Source: Bryobacteraceae bacterium
GTDB lineage: Bacteria; Acidobacteriota; Terriglobia; Bryobacterales; Bryobacteraceae
Reading direction: 5' to 3'
Assembly: GCA_025980665.1 (NCBI GenBank)
Contig: JAICXC010000023.1
Coordinates: 1-50,114, forward strand
DNA: 50,114 bases
Within the stretch, counting starts at the first letter, position 1; every line of letters starts with the position of its first letter. The notes under the pieces are model-generated. The model made no database searches. It was not told where the DNA came from and worked only from the letters and a program-made list of their open reading frames with translations. Both the position numbers and the translations under genes were made by a program. Below are positions 50,067-50,114 of the stretch, piece after piece.

Positions 50067-50114
50067 TTACTTCTTCTGTAGCTCCGCCAGCGCTTCGAGC
50101 ACTTCCTTGCTGTG
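50067..50114 (-). CDS. 3' end of an unidentified gene
   Basis: On the minus strand the last 48 bases read as 15 codons, ending ALAELQKK and TAA, one base-pair step after the OsmC stop. The rest is beyond the window. Only the charged helical tail is visible, too little to name the protein; coding status rests on clean codons and the tight convergent arrangement. Confidence 0.4.
   Translation of the reverse strand, partial: HSKEVLEALAELQKK

Noticed and set aside
1..50114. tRNA, rRNA, CRISPR, insertion sequences, phage genes
   Set aside because: No cloverleaf-type sequence, regularly spaced repeats, transposase or integrase seen by eye; a covariance-model scan was not possible.

Overview
The window looks like a chromosome segment of an Acidobacteriota bacterium, probably of the Solibacter/Bryobacter type. 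DNA is GC-rich and genes are tightly packed, and several families typical of that group occur together: two TIGR03435-type proteins (one broken), two duplicated-domain MacB/FtsX permeases of the acidobacterial ADOP type, a PadR regulator of the kind that travels with them, an acidobacterial VWA-domain protein, and a membrane Ser/Thr kinase with a beta-propeller. I see no rRNA, tRNA, CRISPR array, phage module or insertion sequence. The assignment rests on recognised families, not on a phylogeny.

Layout. 1-2509 (+): 3' end of a TIGR03435 gene, an orphan MoxR AAA+ ATPase, and a second TIGR03435 gene broken by a stop and a frameshift. 2510-2645: two hairpins sharing a 13-bp motif. 2646-7399: a YchF-type P-loop protein converges on an envelope/lipoylation operon (slipin, SPOR protein, lipA, lnt). 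7461-10931: an aryl-sulfate sulfotransferase and a Tat-exported sulfatase diverge from a shared region with a tandem 18-bp repeat. 10956-14181 (-): a tiny zinc-ribbon protein, DinB protein, GT39-type membrane glycosyltransferase and a methyltransferase. 14279-19286 (+): gamma-glutamyltransferase, DUF72 and HrpB helicase, overlapping by 4 bp at each junction. 19283-23587 (-): ankyrin protein, then a TPR protein / acyl-CoA ligase / PrmA-like methyltransferase operon. 23715-26264 (+): Ser/Thr kinase with propeller.

26307-33776 (-) is mostly secreted or membrane proteins: TPR lipoprotein, HEXXH-TPR peptidase, DUF4159, MFS exporter, two small secreted unknowns, a LexA-like S24 self-cleavage domain fused to a non-HTH N-terminus, and a VWA protein. 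34102-39795 (-) is a complete MacA/MacB/TolC-like efflux system with MacB split into ATPase and permease. 39925-41301 (+) carries pyrE and truA. 41292-46777 (-) carries two ADOP permeases around a padR gene with a clear palindromic operator candidate. 46774-50114 carries a class-V aminotransferase, an SDR, a threonine-dehydratase-like enzyme, an OsmC protein and the 3' end of another gene.

The most unusual items are the S24 fusion at 31928-32716, which keeps the LexA cleavage-site/Ser/Lys geometry without a DNA-binding domain; the 33-aa zinc-ribbon gene whose ribosome-binding site sits in a hairpin; the paired sulfotransferase/sulfatase with repeated palindromes between them; and the padR operator overlapping its own ribosome-binding site.
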